64,000 nt of DNA from Alkaliphilus flagellatus (GCF_018919215.1 NZ_JAHLQK010000002.1:310001-374000), one strand, 5' to 3'. Shown: positions 25,250-35,572, numbered from the stretch's first letter. Numbers and translations: made by a program. Notes: a model not told the origin generated them from the letters alone.

Positions 25250-26152
25250 TTGAAAAAAATAGCTTTATTATTAGCATTAGTAATGGCGGCATCAGTAGCA
25301 TTAATAGGTTGTGGGAAAGATATACCAACCAACGAAGGTAATAATTCAGGTTCTGTGGAGCAAAATGAAAATAATGAAGTTGATTTTAGTAAATTAGTAG
25401 AGATTAAGGGTTCTGATACTATGGTTAACCTTGGACAATTATGGGCAGAACAATTTATGGATAAAAATCCAGAGGCTCAACTGGCAGTTACAGGTGGAGG
25501 ATCTGGTACAGGGATTGCAGCAATTATTAACGGAACTGCTGATATTGCACAGTCCTCTAGACAAATTAAGGATAAGGAAATGGAAGAGGCAAAGGCTAAC
25601 GGTTTTGAACTAAAAGAATTTGTTGTAGGTAGAGATGGTATTGCTATTGCAGTAAATAAAGATAACCCTATAGAAGCTGTAACTCTAGAACAATTAAAAG
25701 GTATTTTTACAGGAAAGATAACTAACTGGAAAGAGATCGGTGGCAATGATGAAAATATCGTAATTATGTCAAGGGAATCTAACTCAGGAACTTATGTGTT
25801 CTTTAAAGAATTTGTATTAAAGGATGAAGAGTACGCTACTTCAGCTCTATTAATGCCATCAAACCAAGCTATAGTTGAAGGATTAAAACAGGATACAAGT
25901 GGAATTGGTTATATAGGACTTGCTTATGCTAACGATGAAATTAAGGTTGTACCTGTTAAAAAAGACGATAGTAGCGAAGGTGTAATGCCATCCTTAGAAA
26001 CTATTAATGCAGGAGACTATCCAGTTTCTAGACCATTATTCTTATATACAGCAGGGAACCCAGAAGGAGTTGTTAAACTATATATGGACTTTATTATGGG
26101 ACAAGAAGGACAAAGTATTGTTGAGGAAATTGGATTTATTCCAGTTAAGTAG
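25250..26152 (+). CDS. pstS: Phosphate ABC transporter substrate-binding lipoprotein PstS
   Basis: A 300-residue lipoprotein that captures phosphate outside the membrane. The signal peptide ends in a lipobox with Cys about residue 21 (LIGCGK), followed by an Asn/Glu-rich linker. EIKGSDTM, GGGSGTGIAAIINGTADIA and MSRESNSGTYVFF are phosphate-loop motifs of PstS. The start is TTG, 9 nt after AGGGAG. It is the first gene of pstSCAB-phoU and lies behind the Pho-box array. Confidence 0.93.
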   Translation: MKKIALLLALVMAASVALIGCGKDIPTNEGNNSGSVEQNENNEVDFSKLVEIKGSDTMVNLGQLWAEQFMDKNPEAQLAVTGGGSGTGIAAIINGTADIAQSSRQIKDKEMEEAKANGFELKEFVVGRDGIAIAVNKDNPIEAVTLEQLKGIFTGKITNWKEIGGNDENIVIMSRESNSGTYVFFKEFVLKDEEYATSALLMPSNQAIVEGLKQDTSGIGYIGLAYANDEIKVVPVKKDDSSEGVMPSLETINAGDYPVSRPLFLYTAGNPEGVVKLYMDFIMGQEGQSIVEEIGFIPVK

Positions 26153-26256
26153 TAGATATTGATTATTAATAGACTTAAAGGTTCGGATGGAGTTAAAGCT
26201 CTATCTGAACTTAGTCTTTGCTATAGAAAATATGGTGATAATCGTGAGGTGGTTAT

Positions 26257-27195
26257 ATGAAGGAAGCTACTATGAACATACCAAAAAACCAGCATAAGAA
26301 AAGTCTTAAGAAGGCTGTTAAAAATCAACTTGGAGAATATTTAATAGAAAAAGCAATTTTTATACTAGGTATCACTTCAGTGGTTATAGTTTTATTAATC
26401 TTCTTTTTCCTATTTAGATCTGGAGTAGCACTTTTTAAAGACGTATCCTTGAAAGATTTTTTATTCGGCAAAAATTGGTTTCCAGTATCTAATAATCCCC
26501 AATATGGGATTTTGCCACTAGTGGCAGGGTCATTATTGGTAACAGCAGGAGCCATTATTATTTCTGTTCCTATAGGAGTAGGTTGTGCCATATATATTTC
26601 CCAGGTGGCAGGACCTAAAGCCAGAACATGGTTAAAGATTATTATAGAGTTTTTATCTGCAATTCCTTCTGTAGTGTTAGGATTTTTAGGCATAGTAGTA
26701 TTGTCTATATTAGTAAAAAATGCTTTCTCTTTATCAACAGGATTTACTGCATTAACTGGTTCTATATTAGTATCATTAATGGCTTTACCAACAATAGTAA
26801 GTATTGCAGATGATGCTATTAATGCCTTGCCTAAGGAGTATAATGAGGCTTCCCTAGCTCTGGGGGCTACAAAATGGGAAACTATTCGATATGTTTTAGT
26901 TCCTGCTGCATCTTCGGGAATCATTGCTGCTATAATGCTCGGAATTGGAAGAGCTATTGGGGAAACAATGACTGTTATGATGGTAACAGGAAATGCAGCG
27001 AAGATAACTGGAAATATTTTATCCCCTGCTAGAACAATGACAGCTACAATTGCGGCAGAAATGGGGGATACAGTAAGAAATGGTACTCATTACAATGCCT
27101 TATTTGCTGTAGGTATTGTACTGTTATTAATGAGTACAGCTATAAATATAATTGCAGATTATGTAGTTTCTCGGTCTAAAAAGGAGGCACAGTAA
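26257..27195 (+). CDS. pstC: Phosphate ABC transporter permease PstC
   Basis: A 312-residue permease with about six helices. The N-terminal ECF-like leader and long periplasmic loop (FGKNWFPVSNNPQYGILPLV) match PstC. The EAA-type cytoplasmic loop near residue 190 (EASLALGATKWETIR) contacts the ATPase. GAGGTGG precedes the ATG. Its stop overlaps the pstA start by 1 nt. Confidence 0.94.
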   Translation: MKEATMNIPKNQHKKSLKKAVKNQLGEYLIEKAIFILGITSVVIVLLIFFFLFRSGVALFKDVSLKDFLFGKNWFPVSNNPQYGILPLVAGSLLVTAGAIIISVPIGVGCAIYISQVAGPKARTWLKIIIEFLSAIPSVVLGFLGIVVLSILVKNAFSLSTGFTALTGSILVSLMALPTIVSIADDAINALPKEYNEASLALGATKWETIRYVLVPAASSGIIAAIMLGIGRAIGETMTVMMVTGNAAKITGNILSPARTMTATIAAEMGDTVRNGTHYNALFAVGIVLLLMSTAINIIADYVVSRSKKEAQ

Positions 27196-28043
27196 TGGAT
27201 AAGAAAAAAATTCAAGAAAAAGTTGCCTTTAGCATTTTAACCTTTACTATGCTACTTGTAGTAATACCAATAATACTAATTATAGGATTTATTTTATATA
27301 AAGGAATTGGAACTATTAATTGGGGCTTCATAACCGAAATGCCTAGGAAGGGAATGAAGGAAGGTGGAATTTATCCTGCTATTGTTGGTACGATGTATTT
27401 AGTACTTGGAACAATGGCCTTTGCACTACCTTTAGGTATTGGATCTGCTATATATTTAAATGAATATGCAAAAAGAGGAAGACTGACAAAGCTAATAAGA
27501 CTTGCTATATTAAATCTTGCTGGAGTTCCTTCAGTTGTTTATGGTCTATTTGGATTAGGATTATTTGTGTTTTTTTTAGGTTTTGGTACTTCAATCTTGG
27601 CAGGTTCATTGACATTAGCGTGTCTCATTCTTCCAGTAATAATTACAGCATCTGAAGAGGCTTTAAAAAGTGTGTCTGCGGAATATAGGGAAGCCTCTTT
27701 AGCACTAGGAGCTACAAAATGGCAAACTATAAGGCATGTAGTTCTGCCTCATGCAATGCCTGGAATTTTAACTGGAGCAATATTAGGTATAGGTAGGGCA
27801 GCAGGAGAAACAGCACCAATATTACTGACTGTAGCTGCATTCTTTTTACCTAGATTACCAAAATCAATTTTTGATCAGGCTATGGTTCTACCTTATCATC
27901 TATATATTATTTCTACTCAAGTACCTAATATGCCTGAAGGTATTCAATACGGAACTGCTCTTGTGCTATTAGGAGTAATTTCTATATTTTTTATTATTGC
28001 AACTACAATTCGAATCAAAATGAAAGTAGCTAATCGCAGTTAA
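27195..28043 (+). CDS. pstA: Phosphate ABC transporter permease PstA
   Basis: A 282-residue permease with about six helices, the partner of PstC in the phosphate channel. The EAA loop reads REASLALGATKWQTIRHV near residue 165, and GIGRAAGETAPIL near 200 is the family's conserved segment. Translationally coupled to pstC. Confidence 0.94.
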   Translation: MDKKKIQEKVAFSILTFTMLLVVIPIILIIGFILYKGIGTINWGFITEMPRKGMKEGGIYPAIVGTMYLVLGTMAFALPLGIGSAIYLNEYAKRGRLTKLIRLAILNLAGVPSVVYGLFGLGLFVFFLGFGTSILAGSLTLACLILPVIITASEEALKSVSAEYREASLALGATKWQTIRHVVLPHAMPGILTGAILGIGRAAGETAPILLTVAAFFLPRLPKSIFDQAMVLPYHLYIISTQVPNMPEGIQYGTALVLLGVISIFFIIATTIRIKMKVANRS

Positions 28044-28065
28044 CTAAGGAATCAGGAGGTAAAAT

Positions 28066-28818
28066 ATGTATAAAATTTTAGTTAAGGACCTAGATTTATA
28101 TTATGGAAGCTTCCAAGCATTAAATAATATTTCCTTAAATATTGATGAAAAAAAGGTAACAGCTTTAATTGGACCTTCTGGCTGTGGTAAATCAACATTT
28201 TTAAGAACATTAAATCGAATGAATGATTTAATAGATGGGGTTCGCATAAATGGAAATTTAGAACTAGAAGGGCAAAATATATATGAAAAAGATGTAGATG
28301 TAGTTGCCCTTAGAAGAAGGGTAGGTATGGTATTTCAAAAACCAAATCCTTTTCCAAAATCAATTTATGAAAATGTGGCCTACGGTCCTAAAAGATATGG
28401 AGTAAATTCTAAAATAGAGCTAGATGAGATTGTTGAGAAAAGTTTAAGAAAAGCAGCTCTATGGGATGAAGTTAAGGATCGATTAAATAAATCTGCCCTT
28501 GGACTATCTGGTGGACAACAGCAAAGGCTATGTATTGCAAGGGCATTGGCAATGGAGCCAGAGGTGTTGTTAATGGATGAACCTACATCCGCATTGGATC
28601 CAATTGCTACAGCTAAAATCGAAGAGCTTATTATGGAACTGAAAAAAGAGTATACAATAGTAATAGTAACTCATTCAATGCAACAGGCGGCAAGAATATC
28701 AGATAGTACTGCTTTTTTCCTAATGGGAGAATTAATTGAAGTAGGGAAGACAAAGGATATTTTCACAACACCTAGAGATAAGCGGACAGAAGACTATATT
28801 ACAGGTCGTTTTGGATAG
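28066..28818 (+). CDS. pstB: Phosphate ABC transporter ATPase PstB
   Basis: A 250-residue ATPase that drives phosphate import. Walker [10 protein letters not shown] (residues 36-44), [15 protein letters not shown] near 88, LSGGQQQR signature near 144 and [10 protein letters not shown] near 166 are typical PstB motifs. AGGAGGT precedes the ATG 22 nt after pstA. Confidence 0.97.
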   Translation: MYKILVKDLDLYYGSFQALNNISLNIDEKKVTALIGPSGCGKSTFLRTLNRMNDLIDGVRINGNLELEGQNIYEKDVDVVALRRRVGMVFQKPNPFPKSIYENVAYGPKRYGVNSKIELDEIVEKSLRKAALWDEVKDRLNKSALGLSGGQQQRLCIARALAMEPEVLLMDEPTSALDPIATAKIEELIMELKKEYTIVIVTHSMQQAARISDSTAFFLMGELIEVGKTKDIFTTPRDKRTEDYITGRFG

Positions 28819-28830
28819 AGGGGAGATAAA

Positions 28831-29481
28831 ATGAGAGAAAGATTTATTACCCAATTAAGAGAACTAAATATTAAACTATTAAAAATGGGTTCTATGGTTG
28901 AAAATATTATCGAAGTGTCTGTTCAATCCTTAGTAAACAAGGATCTAGATATGGCAAGAAAGGTATACGAGCTGGATGACGAGATAGATGAATTAGAACT
29001 GAAGATTGAAAAGGACTGTATGCAGTTACTAGCCCTTCAACAGCCAATGGCAAAGGATTTAAGAATGATAGGAACTATATTGAAAATTATAACGGACTTA
29101 GAAAGAATGGGGGATCATGCGGTTAATATTGCTAAGATTACCATTAAAATAGGAGATGCACCTCTTATTAAGCCTCTTATTGATATTCCTAGGATGGCAA
29201 AGTTAGCAGAAAACATGGTAAGCAAAAGTCTAGATGCTTTTATGAAGGAAGATGTAGAACTAGCTAAAGAAGTTGCTCTTGAGGATGAAGCAGTAGATGA
29301 AATTTATGAAGATATATATATGGAATTGATTGAAATGATGATTGAAAAACCAGAAATTATTCAACAAGCTACCTATCTACTCTTTATTGGTAGGTATTTA
29401 GAGCGTATTGCTGATCATGCCACAAATGTAGGAGAACGGATTATTTATATGGTAACAGGGGAAAGGGTGGAAATAAATTAA
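28831..29481 (+). CDS. phoU: PhoU, phosphate signalling regulator
   Basis: A 216-residue all-helical protein with two PhoU repeats, which ties Pst transport to the phosphate sensor kinase. The metal-binding ExxxD motifs (DLERMGDHAVNIAK near residue 90 and YLERIADHATNVGERI near 190) are both present. It is last in the operon. The PhoR/PhoP (PhoB) two-component pair is not in the window. Confidence 0.94.
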   Translation: MRERFITQLRELNIKLLKMGSMVENIIEVSVQSLVNKDLDMARKVYELDDEIDELELKIEKDCMQLLALQQPMAKDLRMIGTILKIITDLERMGDHAVNIAKITIKIGDAPLIKPLIDIPRMAKLAENMVSKSLDAFMKEDVELAKEVALEDEAVDEIYEDIYMELIEMMIEKPEIIQQATYLLFIGRYLERIADHATNVGERIIYMVTGERVEIN

Positions 29482-29498
29482 ATAATGTAATATTTATA

Positions 29499-29548
29499 GC
29501 CATGTAATGAATGCAAGATGTCTTGCTGTATCCATTACATGGTTTTTT
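29499..29548 (+). terminator. Intrinsic terminator of the pst operon
   Basis: CCATGTAATG (29500-29509) and CATTACATGG (29533-29542) form the stem, with an inner GCAAGA/TCTTGC stem, then TTTTTT. Confidence 0.9.
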
Positions 29549-29788
29549 AGAATTAATATTTTTGGAATTAATAATAGAGGTTTTAAGATTTGATAGAACA
29601 TATTTTTTTAAAGAGTATATTCAATTTTTTATAAAAAAAAGGAATAAATATTATTAGTATAGAAGAGTATAAAGTGGAACATATTCATTATATATTTGTT
29701 TCCTAATTCTCGCTTTATAGAAAGATGAGTTTTAAAACTAAAGTGTATCGGACATGCTTTAAATAGACAGGAAAGGGGGAGATATATT
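29549..29788. other. Intergenic region before the patatin-like gene
   Basis: With the terminator this makes a 307-nt gap. It is AT-rich with an A-run near 29633; no hairpin, gene or convincing promoter was found beyond the ribosome site AAAGGGGGA at 29772. Confidence 0.35.
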
Positions 29789-30640
29789 ATGAAAAAAATA
29801 GGATTAGTACTTGAAGGTGGAGGAATGAGGGGAGTTTATACCAGTGGTGTATTGGACTTTTTTATGGAGAATAATCTGTACTTTCCTTATACAATAGGAG
29901 TTTCAGCAGGAGCCGGTAATGCTGTATCCTATATTTCTAGACAAATTGGACGAAGTAAGAAAGCCACAGTAGATTCTATAGATGATCCTAATTATATAAG
30001 TTATAGAAACTTGATTCGTCACGGTTATCTATTTCATATGGATTTAATATTTGACGAAATGCCAAATAAACTTATACCCTTTGATTACGAAACCTTCTAT
30101 AATTCTCAAGAGGAATGTGTAATTGTTGCATCCAACTGTGAGACAGGTAGGCCCGTATATTTTTCTAAAAAAGATTGTAAAGATATAATGATGGTTTGTA
30201 GAGCTTCTAGTAGTCTTCCATTAGTTTCTAATATTGTTGAAATAGATGGTATGCCTCTTATGGATGGTGGAATAACGGATTCTATACCCATAAGGAAATC
30301 AATAAATGATGGTAATGAAGTAAATGTCCTAATTTTAACTAGGGATAGGGAATATAGAAAGAAGCCTACTCGGGGTAAGTGGTTATTTGAAAAGGCATAC
30401 GAAAAATATCCAAAGTTCCAAGAGGCTATTTTAAACCGCTACAAATCATACAATAAAACTTTAGATTATATTGATGAACTTGAAAAAGAAAACAAAGTAT
30501 TTGTTATTAGACCCAGTGAACCAGTCAAAATAAAGCGTATTGAAAAAGATACGGAAAAGCTTACAGAACTTTATAATGCAGGCTATGAAGATGCAAAGGT
30601 CATTTTTCCTAAGTTGTTAGAATGGATTAGTGACAAATAA
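29789..30640 (+). CDS. Patatin-like phospholipase
   Basis: A 283-residue cytosolic lipase-type hydrolase. The oxyanion loop GGGMRG (residues 10-15), the nucleophile elbow GVSAG near 38-42 and the second catalytic residue in DGG near 159 give the Ser-Asp dyad of the patatin family. The type resembles the bacterial YjjU-like group, which acts on lipids or acyl esters. It stands alone between two terminators. Confidence 0.9.
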   Translation: MKKIGLVLEGGGMRGVYTSGVLDFFMENNLYFPYTIGVSAGAGNAVSYISRQIGRSKKATVDSIDDPNYISYRNLIRHGYLFHMDLIFDEMPNKLIPFDYETFYNSQEECVIVASNCETGRPVYFSKKDCKDIMMVCRASSSLPLVSNIVEIDGMPLMDGGITDSIPIRKSINDGNEVNVLILTRDREYRKKPTRGKWLFEKAYEKYPKFQEAILNRYKSYNKTLDYIDELEKENKVFVIRPSEPVKIKRIEKDTEKLTELYNAGYEDAKVIFPKLLEWISDK

Positions 30641-30646
30641 GAAGAT

Positions 30647-30696
30647 AAGTCAGTTTAAAGGTTGAAACCAAATATACCTTTAGGCTGACTTTTTTA
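30647..30696 (+). terminator. Intrinsic terminator after the patatin-like gene
   Basis: AAGTCAGTTTAAAGGT pairs with ACCTTTAGGCTGACTT (small internal mismatch), followed by TTTTT. Confidence 0.85.
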
Positions 30697-30791
30697 TTAT
30701 ATGGAAACATTCATTAAAGATGTTTTACCCAATGTATGATGAAAATAATATAAATTTCTGTATACATTAAATAATCAATACAATAATTTAA

Positions 30792-30833
30792 TGATAATGA
30801 TTATTGCTATTAACCATAGTAATGTGATAAAAT
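30792..30833 (+). promoter_or_regulatory. Fur-like box and promoter of the suf operon
   Basis: TGATAATGATTATTG (30792-30806) matches 12 of 14 fixed positions of the 7-1-7 Fur consensus. It overlaps a -35-like TTGCTA (30804-30809) followed after 18 nt by TAAAAT (30828-30833). Binding there would occlude RNA polymerase, so suf is expected to rise under iron limitation. Confidence 0.65.
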
Positions 30834-30841
30834 AATAAATA

Positions 30842-30868
30842 TAATTCCGAGTTACTAACTAGGAATTA
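30842..30868. promoter_or_regulatory. 27-bp near-perfect palindrome in the suf leader
   Basis: TAATTCCGAGTTA, a central C, then TAACTAGGAATTA: the two 13-bp arms match except at one position. It begins within about 10 nt of the -10 box, at the predicted start of transcription, a classic place for a dimeric repressor. It has no T-run and is not a terminator. Confidence 0.6.
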
Positions 30869-30916
30869 AGAAAAAAACTAAATTAAAATAATAATAAATA
30901 AAAAGGAGTTATGAAA

Positions 30917-31654
30917 ATGAGTAAATCGTTGCTTAAAATTAATAACTTACATGTTTCTATAGGAGAGAAAAAAATTTTAAAGGGTTTAAATTTAGAGATT
31001 AAACCTGGTGAAATTCACGCAATTATGGGACCTAATGGTGGCGGTAAAAGTACATTATCCAACACTATAATGGGAAGTCCGAAAGGTGTAGTGGAGGAAG
31101 GAAGTATTTTACTAGAAGGGGAAGAGATAAATAATTTAACAACAGATGAAAGAGCAAAAAAAGGAATCTTTTTATCCTTCCAATATCCAGAAGAAATTCC
31201 TGGAGTAACAGTACAAAACTTTTTAAGAACTGCTTACAATGCAGTTAAAAATGAAAATATTTCAATTTTAAAGTTTGAAAAGCTGTTGAAAGAAAAGATG
31301 GCTTTATTAGATATGAAGGAAGAATATGCAAATCGTTATTTAAATGAAGGCTTCTCTGGTGGAGAAAAGAAAAAGAATGAAATTTTACAAATGTCTATTT
31401 TAGAGCCTAAGCTTGCTATTTTAGATGAGACGGATTCAGGGTTAGATATTGATGCATTAAGAATAGTATCAGAAGGAGTTAATAAGGCAAAAGCAAAGGA
31501 TACAGCAGTTCTTATTATTACTCACTATAATAGAATTCTTGATTATATTAAGCCAGATGTAGTGCACGTATTGATGGACGGTAAAATTGTAAAAAGTGGG
31601 GACAGTAATTTAGCTAAAATGCTAGAAGACACAGGATACGAAGATATTAAATGA
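30917..31654 (+). CDS. sufC: SufC, Fe-S assembly ATPase
   Basis: An ABC-type ATPase of about 245 residues that energises the SufBCD scaffold for iron-sulfur cluster assembly in the cytosol. Walker [10 protein letters not shown], the SufC-type signature [12 protein letters not shown] and Walker [13 protein letters not shown] are exact family motifs. An ATG at 30911 lies only 2 nt from AGGAG; the ATG at 30917, 8 nt away, is preferred. It is the first gene of sufCBDSU. Confidence 0.96.
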   Translation: MSKSLLKINNLHVSIGEKKILKGLNLEIKPGEIHAIMGPNGGGKSTLSNTIMGSPKGVVEEGSILLEGEEINNLTTDERAKKGIFLSFQYPEEIPGVTVQNFLRTAYNAVKNENISILKFEKLLKEKMALLDMKEEYANRYLNEGFSGGEKKKNEILQMSILEPKLAILDETDSGLDIDALRIVSEGVNKAKAKDTAVLIITHYNRILDYIKPDVVHVLMDGKIVKSGDSNLAKMLEDTGYEDIK

Positions 31655-31738
31655 TATATTCAAAATAAGTTCTATTAGTATTTTATTTTAAGTCTGTAAA
31701 AAATGTATATTACAACTCTGCTTAAGGAGGTAAAATAA

Positions 31739-33142
31739 GTGAGCAAAAAATATATAGAAGATATCGATTTTAGTCGTTATGACGTTAAAAATGAAGTTAG
31801 ATTTAGCTATAAAACAGAAAAAGGTCTAACAAGAGAAATAGTTGAAGCCATATCCAACCAAAAGAATGAGCCAGATTGGATGAGAGATTTTCGATTAAAG
31901 TCCTTAGATATTTACAATAGCAAACCAATCCCGACTTGGGGGGTAGATCTTAGTGAACTAGATCTAGATGAAATAATTACTTATTTAAGACCAGACACTA
32001 AAATGAATCATACTTGGGATGATGTGCCAGATGATATTAAAAATACCTTTGAGTTGTTAGGCATTCCAAAGGCAGAAAGGGAAGCCTTGGCAGGTGTAGG
32101 GGCCCAATACGATTCGGAAGTAGTATACCACAGTATGCAAGATGAATTAGCAAAGCAAGGTGTTATATTCACTGATATGGAAACTGCTGTAAGAGATCAT
32201 GGAGAAATGGTTAAGGAATATTTTATGACGAAATGTGTTCCTCCAAATGATCATAAATTTGCAGCCTTACATGGTGCAGTGTGGAGTGGAGGTAGCTTTG
32301 TTTATGTGCCACCTGGGGTGAAGGTAGAAATCCCACTACAAGCATACTTTAGAATGAATGCTCCAGGTTCTGGGCAGTTTGAGCATACTTTAATTATTGT
32401 AGATAAAGGGGCAGAACTTCACTTTATTGAAGGATGCTCAGCGCCCCAATATTCAGTCCATAACCTACATGCGGGTTGCGTGGAGCTTTTCGTAAAGGAA
32501 GGTGCTAGATTAAGATATAGTACAATTGAAAACTGGAGTCGTAATACTTATAACTTAAATACAAAGAGGGTTATCGTTGAAAAAGATGGAATAATGGAAT
32601 GGGTATCTGGGTCCTTTGGCAGTAAAGTTTCTATGCTATATCCTTGTACAGTTTTAAAGGGTGAAGGTGCAAAGGTGGACCATACTCAAATTACCTTTTC
32701 AGCTAAGGGTCAAAACTTAGATACAGGATCTAAAATAATCCATGCTGCACCTAATACAACATCTAGAGTTATTTCAAAGAGTATTTCTAAGGATGGAGGT
32801 ATTGCATTTTACAGGGGATTATTAAGAGTTGCTCCTAATGCACATGGTTGCAAGGCAAATGTGGAGTGTGAATCCCTAATGTTAGATAATGAATCAAGAG
32901 CGGATACTGTACCGATTATTGAACTTATGAATGATGATATAGATATTGGGCATGAAGCAAAGGTAGGAAGGATTAGCGAAGAACAAATATATTATTTGAT
33001 GAGTAGAGGAATTGGAGAACAAGAGGCAAAAGCAATGATCGTAAGGGGATTTGTTGAACCTATTGCAAACTCTTTGCCTTTAGAATATGCGGTTGAACTT
33101 AATCGATTAATTAAACTAGAGCTAGAAGGAGCAATAGGTTAG
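31739..33142 (+). CDS. sufB: SufB, Fe-S cluster scaffold subunit
   Basis: A 467-residue beta-helix scaffold protein. GTG start after AAGGAGG. Conserved features include GGSFVYVPPGV near residue 180, GCSAPQYSVHNLHAGCVE near 232 and the C-terminal GHEAKVGRI and YYLMSRG segments. It forms a complex with SufC and SufD on which clusters are built. Confidence 0.96.
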   Translation: MSKKYIEDIDFSRYDVKNEVRFSYKTEKGLTREIVEAISNQKNEPDWMRDFRLKSLDIYNSKPIPTWGVDLSELDLDEIITYLRPDTKMNHTWDDVPDDIKNTFELLGIPKAEREALAGVGAQYDSEVVYHSMQDELAKQGVIFTDMETAVRDHGEMVKEYFMTKCVPPNDHKFAALHGAVWSGGSFVYVPPGVKVEIPLQAYFRMNAPGSGQFEHTLIIVDKGAELHFIEGCSAPQYSVHNLHAGCVELFVKEGARLRYSTIENWSRNTYNLNTKRVIVEKDGIMEWVSGSFGSKVSMLYPCTVLKGEGAKVDHTQITFSAKGQNLDTGSKIIHAAPNTTSRVISKSISKDGGIAFYRGLLRVAPNAHGCKANVECESLMLDNESRADTVPIIELMNDDIDIGHEAKVGRISEEQIYYLMSRGIGEQEAKAMIVRGFVEPIANSLPLEYAVELNRLIKLELEGAIG

Positions 33143-33153
33143 GAGGGAGAAAA

Positions 33154-34338
33154 ATGATAATAGTACAGCCAATGGATGAAAATACTTGTACAGAAATAAG
33201 TAGAGAAGATTCTCTATATGTGCAAGAGGAAAGAAATAAAGCATTAAAATTGTTTTTGAATGAATCTGTGCCAAAGTGGAAGAGGGTAAAGCTAAATGAT
33301 TTCAAAGTTCCAAGTTACAGTAGATATGAATATCCATATTTTAAAATGGGAGTAGAAACTGAATTTGGCCTAGAGAAAATATCAGCTGCCCTTAATAATA
33401 ACTCTAAAGTTAAGGAAGTCATTAATATAAATAAAAGTTTCGGCGTTGGCAAAAAGTTTACATCAATGGTTGAAGCCTTTTACAATGCTGGAATAATGCT
33501 CCATGTTCCTAAAAATACTCAGGTTTCAAATGTTATTAAAATTGATTACAGATTGGATAGAGATAACCCACTACTATTAGATTACAACATTATTTTGGCA
33601 GAACAGAGCAGTAAGGTTACCATTGTAATAGACTACAATAGCGAGAATGGAATGGATGACCTATTCCACAATGGAGTTACTAAAATAATTGCAAAGGCAG
33701 ATTCAGAAGTAAATATTGTTAAACTACAAAGAATGCAGGATAGTTCCTATCACTTTGACTCTAACATCGCTATAGTAGAAGGAGATGCAAGGGTAAATTG
33801 GTACACAATTGAAATGGGAAGTTTTTTGAGTGCAACAGATTTCAGCACCTATTTAGACGAAAGAGGAAGCGAAGGTACACTTAAGTCTTTATTTTTAGGT
33901 GATGGAGAAAGAAAACTAGATATGTCTTATCAAATGATACATCTAGGTGCTAATTCAAATAGTGATATTCAAAGCCACGGAGCATTAAAGGATAAATCCT
34001 ACTCTATTTTTAGAGGTAACTTAGACTTGAAAAAGGGTGCTAAAAAATCTGTTGGAGCAGAAAGTCAAACAGTTCTCTTGTTAGATAAGGAAGTCCGCTG
34101 CGATGCTTTACCTGTGTTGCTTTGTGAAGAGGACGATGTAAAAGCTAATCATGCAGCTAGTGCAGGGCAATTAGAAGAAAGTAAGCTTTATTACTTGATG
34201 AGTAGGGGACTATCTATGTTGGAAGCAAAAAAACTTATTATAGAGGGCTCTTTTAGACCTATGATAGATAAAATTCCTGTGGTAGAGATACGAAAAATTG
34301 TAGAAGAGGAAGTTACAAGGAGGATTATCCATGGATAA
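33154..34338 (+). CDS. sufD: SufD, Fe-S cluster scaffold subunit
   Basis: A 394-residue SufB-related beta-helix protein. The C-terminal half repeats the family pattern (QSHGALKDKSYSIFRG, RCDALPVLLCEEDDVKANHA, ESKLYYLMSRGL). Ribosome site AGGAGG. It overlaps sufS by 8 nt. Confidence 0.93.
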   Translation: MIIVQPMDENTCTEISREDSLYVQEERNKALKLFLNESVPKWKRVKLNDFKVPSYSRYEYPYFKMGVETEFGLEKISAALNNNSKVKEVININKSFGVGKKFTSMVEAFYNAGIMLHVPKNTQVSNVIKIDYRLDRDNPLLLDYNIILAEQSSKVTIVIDYNSENGMDDLFHNGVTKIIAKADSEVNIVKLQRMQDSSYHFDSNIAIVEGDARVNWYTIEMGSFLSATDFSTYLDERGSEGTLKSLFLGDGERKLDMSYQMIHLGANSNSDIQSHGALKDKSYSIFRGNLDLKKGAKKSVGAESQTVLLLDKEVRCDALPVLLCEEDDVKANHAASAGQLEESKLYYLMSRGLSMLEAKKLIIEGSFRPMIDKIPVVEIRKIVEEEVTRRIIHG

Positions 34339-35572
34339 TACTTTTGATATTAAACAAATAAGAAAAGATTTTCCTATACTTCAGACAACTGCCTACGGAA
34401 AACCCTTAATATATTTAGATAGTGGAGCCACTACTCAAAAACCTGTTCAAGTAATTAAGGCTATGGAGAGATACTATAAGGAGCAAAATGCCAATATCCA
34501 TCGTGGAGCACACTACTTAAGTATAATGGCTACGGAGGCCCATGAAACTGCAAGAGAAAGAGTTGCAGGCTTTATAGGAGCGTCTAACTCAAGTTCAATT
34601 ATATTTACAAGAAATGCTACAGAAGGGATAAATTTAATAGCATATGCTTGGGCTATGGATCATCTTAAAGCAGGAGATGAAATTATTCTTACTATAGCAG
34701 AACATCACAGTAATATACTCCCTTGGCAATACGTTGCACAAAAAACTGGAGCAATTTTAAAATATATTTATTTGACAGAGAATGAAAGATTAGATATAGA
34801 CCAGTATAGAAAAATGATTAATAGTAAAGTAAAGCTAGTAACAATTCAGCATATGTCTAATGTTTTAGGTATTATCAATCCTGTAGAGGAAATTATTAGT
34901 CTAGCCCATGAAAAAGGAGCGAGGGTTTTGGTAGATGGAGCTCAAAGTGTTCCACATATGCCGGTTGATGTGTCTAAACTAGACTGTGATTTTCTAGTGT
35001 TCTCTGCTCATAAAATGTGTGGGCCAATGGGGATAGGTGTACTATATATTAAGGAAAATATGTTAGATCAAGTAAACCCATTTCTCTTTGGTGGAGAAAT
35101 GATTGCAGAAGTGGAGGAGCAAAGTGCAACCTTTGCACCAGCTCCACTAAAGTTTGAGGCAGGGACACCAAATGTAGGTGGAACTATTGGTCTTGTAAGT
35201 GCTATTGACTATTTGCAATCCATAGGAATGGATAAAATTTTAGAGCATGAAAGGCAGCTTACTTCCTTTGCAATAAAAAAAATGTCCTCTTTAGATTTTA
35301 TAAAAATACACGGACCTTTAAATATGGAAAACAGAGGAGGAGTTATTTCCTTTAGTGTAAAGGGAGTTCATCCCCATGATGTGGCTACTATATTAGATCA
35401 AGATGGTATTGCTGTTAGAAGTGGTCATCATTGTGCCCAACCTTTAATGAAATACTTAGATGTACCAGCTACATCTAGGGCAAGCTTTTATATTTACAAC
35501 ACTATGGAGGAAGTAGAGATATTTATTGATAGACTTAAAAATATAAGGAAGTGGTTTAAATATGGATCTTAA
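34331..35572 (+). CDS. sufS: SufS, cysteine desulfurase
   Basis: A 413-residue PLP enzyme (class V aminotransferase fold) that releases sulfur from cysteine. The PLP lysine lies in FSAHKMCGP near residue 225, and the persulfide-carrying Cys in VRSGHHCAQP near 367. Overlaps both sufD and sufU. Sulfur is handed to SufU and then to SufB. Confidence 0.95.
   Translation: MDNTFDIKQIRKDFPILQTTAYGKPLIYLDSGATTQKPVQVIKAMERYYKEQNANIHRGAHYLSIMATEAHETARERVAGFIGASNSSSIIFTRNATEGINLIAYAWAMDHLKAGDEIILTIAEHHSNILPWQYVAQKTGAILKYIYLTENERLDIDQYRKMINSKVKLVTIQHMSNVLGIINPVEEIISLAHEKGARVLVDGAQSVPHMPVDVSKLDCDFLVFSAHKMCGPMGIGVLYIKENMLDQVNPFLFGGEMIAEVEEQSATFAPAPLKFEAGTPNVGGTIGLVSAIDYLQSIGMDKILEHERQLTSFAIKKMSSLDFIKIHGPLNMENRGGVISFSVKGVHPHDVATILDQDGIAVRSGHHCAQPLMKYLDVPATSRASFYIYNTMEEVEIFIDRLKNIRKWFKYGS

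Noticed and set aside
26325-26924. A 199-residue open frame on the minus strand inside pstC
   Set aside because: Antisense shadow of a conserved permease with no recognisable domain.
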